Part shown: positions 5,820-5,917 of the stretch, piece by piece
Layout of the letters: each line of letters begins with the position of its first letter
How positions within the stretch are numbered: the first letter of the stretch is position 1
NCBI GenBank assembly: GCA_023413645.1
Contig: JAEZPN010000022.1
Location: 1-5,917 of the forward strand
Source of the DNA: Bacteroidota bacterium
Lineage (GTDB): Bacteria > Bacteroidota > Bacteroidia > Bacteroidales > Rikenellaceae
DNA: 5,917 nt
Direction of reading: 5' to 3'
Program-made: the position numbers and the translations under genes
Notes under the pieces: model-generated
Told to the model about the DNA's origin: nothing
The model's input: the letters and a program-made list of their open reading frames with translations, nothing else
Databases searched by the model: none

Positions 5820-5840
5820 GGGGTGCCAAAAGAAAAGAGG
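5807..5840. repeat. Perfect 15-bp inverted repeat overlapping the small-RNA terminator
   Basis: CCTCTTTTCTTTTGG (5807-5821) and CCAAAAGAAAAGAGG (5826-5840) are exact reverse complements around a 4-base GGTG loop. The left arm contains the descending arm (in part) and the whole U-tract of the terminator at 5783-5819, so in a readthrough RNA the two structures are mutually exclusive. No U-tract follows it on either strand, so it is not itself a standard terminator. Confidence 0.9.
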
Positions 5841-5856
5841 AACGTCTGTTGACGTT
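5841..5856. repeat. Short inverted repeat AACGTC-TGTT-GACGTT
   Basis: A perfect 6-bp stem with a 4-base loop that starts directly after the 15-bp repeat, with no base between. It has no U-tract. It could be a stacked hairpin in a longer RNA or a small protein-binding dyad. Confidence 0.6.
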
Positions 5857-5879
5857 ATATCTATAATCCTCACCCAATA

Positions 5880-5906
5880 AAAAAAGGTGCACCCAACGGA
5901 TGCACC
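5880..5906 (-). terminator. Minus-strand intrinsic terminator for a convergent gene beyond the right edge
   Basis: In the minus-strand sense GGTGCA (5906-5901), a 9-base spacer and TGCACC (5891-5886) form a 6-bp stem, extendable by an inner 2-bp GC pairing (5898-5899 with 5893-5894) past one mismatch. A run of T residues on that strand follows (A run 5879-5885 on the plus strand). It implies a leftward transcript entering from the right; the gene itself is not visible. Confidence 0.7.
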
Positions 5907-5917
5907 CATATTAAAGT

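Noticed and set aside
5628..5909. Minus-strand frame of 93 codons across the small-RNA locus
   Set aside because: It begins inside the minus-strand terminator stem, runs through three hairpins and antisense to a promoter, and its product has no recognisable domain; it is best explained as chance over a structured locus.
1..5917. CRISPR arrays, tRNA or rRNA genes, insertion sequences, phage or defence genes
   Set aside because: No spaced direct repeats, no cloverleaf or rRNA-like segments, and no transposase, integrase or nuclease frames were seen; the coding content is housekeeping plus one membrane protein.

Overview
The window looks like chromosomal DNA from a member of the order Bacteroidales. 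The protein sequences (ClpP, ClpX, trigger factor and lysyl-tRNA synthetase) have a Bacteroidetes character. Ribosome-binding sites are weak or absent. Several intergenic regions carry the Bacteroidetes sigma -7 element TAnnTTTG. I cannot name the genus with confidence; Rikenellaceae or Alistipes-like is only a guess.

The left three quarters (1-4357) is a run of four genes, all on the minus strand. In transcription order they are tig (trigger factor, 4357-3029), clpP (protease subunit, 2940-2278), clpX (unfoldase, 2259-991) and lysS (class II lysyl-tRNA synthetase, from 894 and running off the left edge). Tig, ClpP and ClpX form a classic protein quality-control cluster: ribosome-bound folding of nascent chains, then ATP-driven unfolding and proteolysis. 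clpP and clpX are 18 bases apart and almost certainly co-transcribed. A strong hairpin separates tig from clpP, and its U-tract doubles as a possible -7 element for clpP. lysS appears to have its own promoter. A dyad between clpX and lysS may be a terminator or an operator.

A divergent intergenic region (4358-4577) with a -7 element facing each way separates tig from a plus-strand gene (4578-5558). That gene encodes a very hydrophobic protein of 326 residues with about nine or ten membrane segments. I cannot assign it a function; it may belong to the Bacteroidetes family DUF6427.

The right end (5559-5917) has no convincing protein gene but is rich in structure. A complete promoter (TTTG, 20 bases, TACTTTTG) at 5652-5683 is followed by a transcript of about 130 bases. 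It has a 13-bp stem-loop, an unpaired linker and a canonical intrinsic terminator, which together look like an unannotated small RNA. The terminator's descending arm and U-tract also form one arm of a perfect 15-bp inverted repeat. A further 6-bp hairpin follows, then a minus-strand terminator at the right edge that implies a convergent gene outside the window. This small-RNA locus is the most novel element here. The rest is conserved housekeeping sequence with a few family-level peculiarities: an IGY loop in ClpX and an apparently degenerate PPIase domain in trigger factor.
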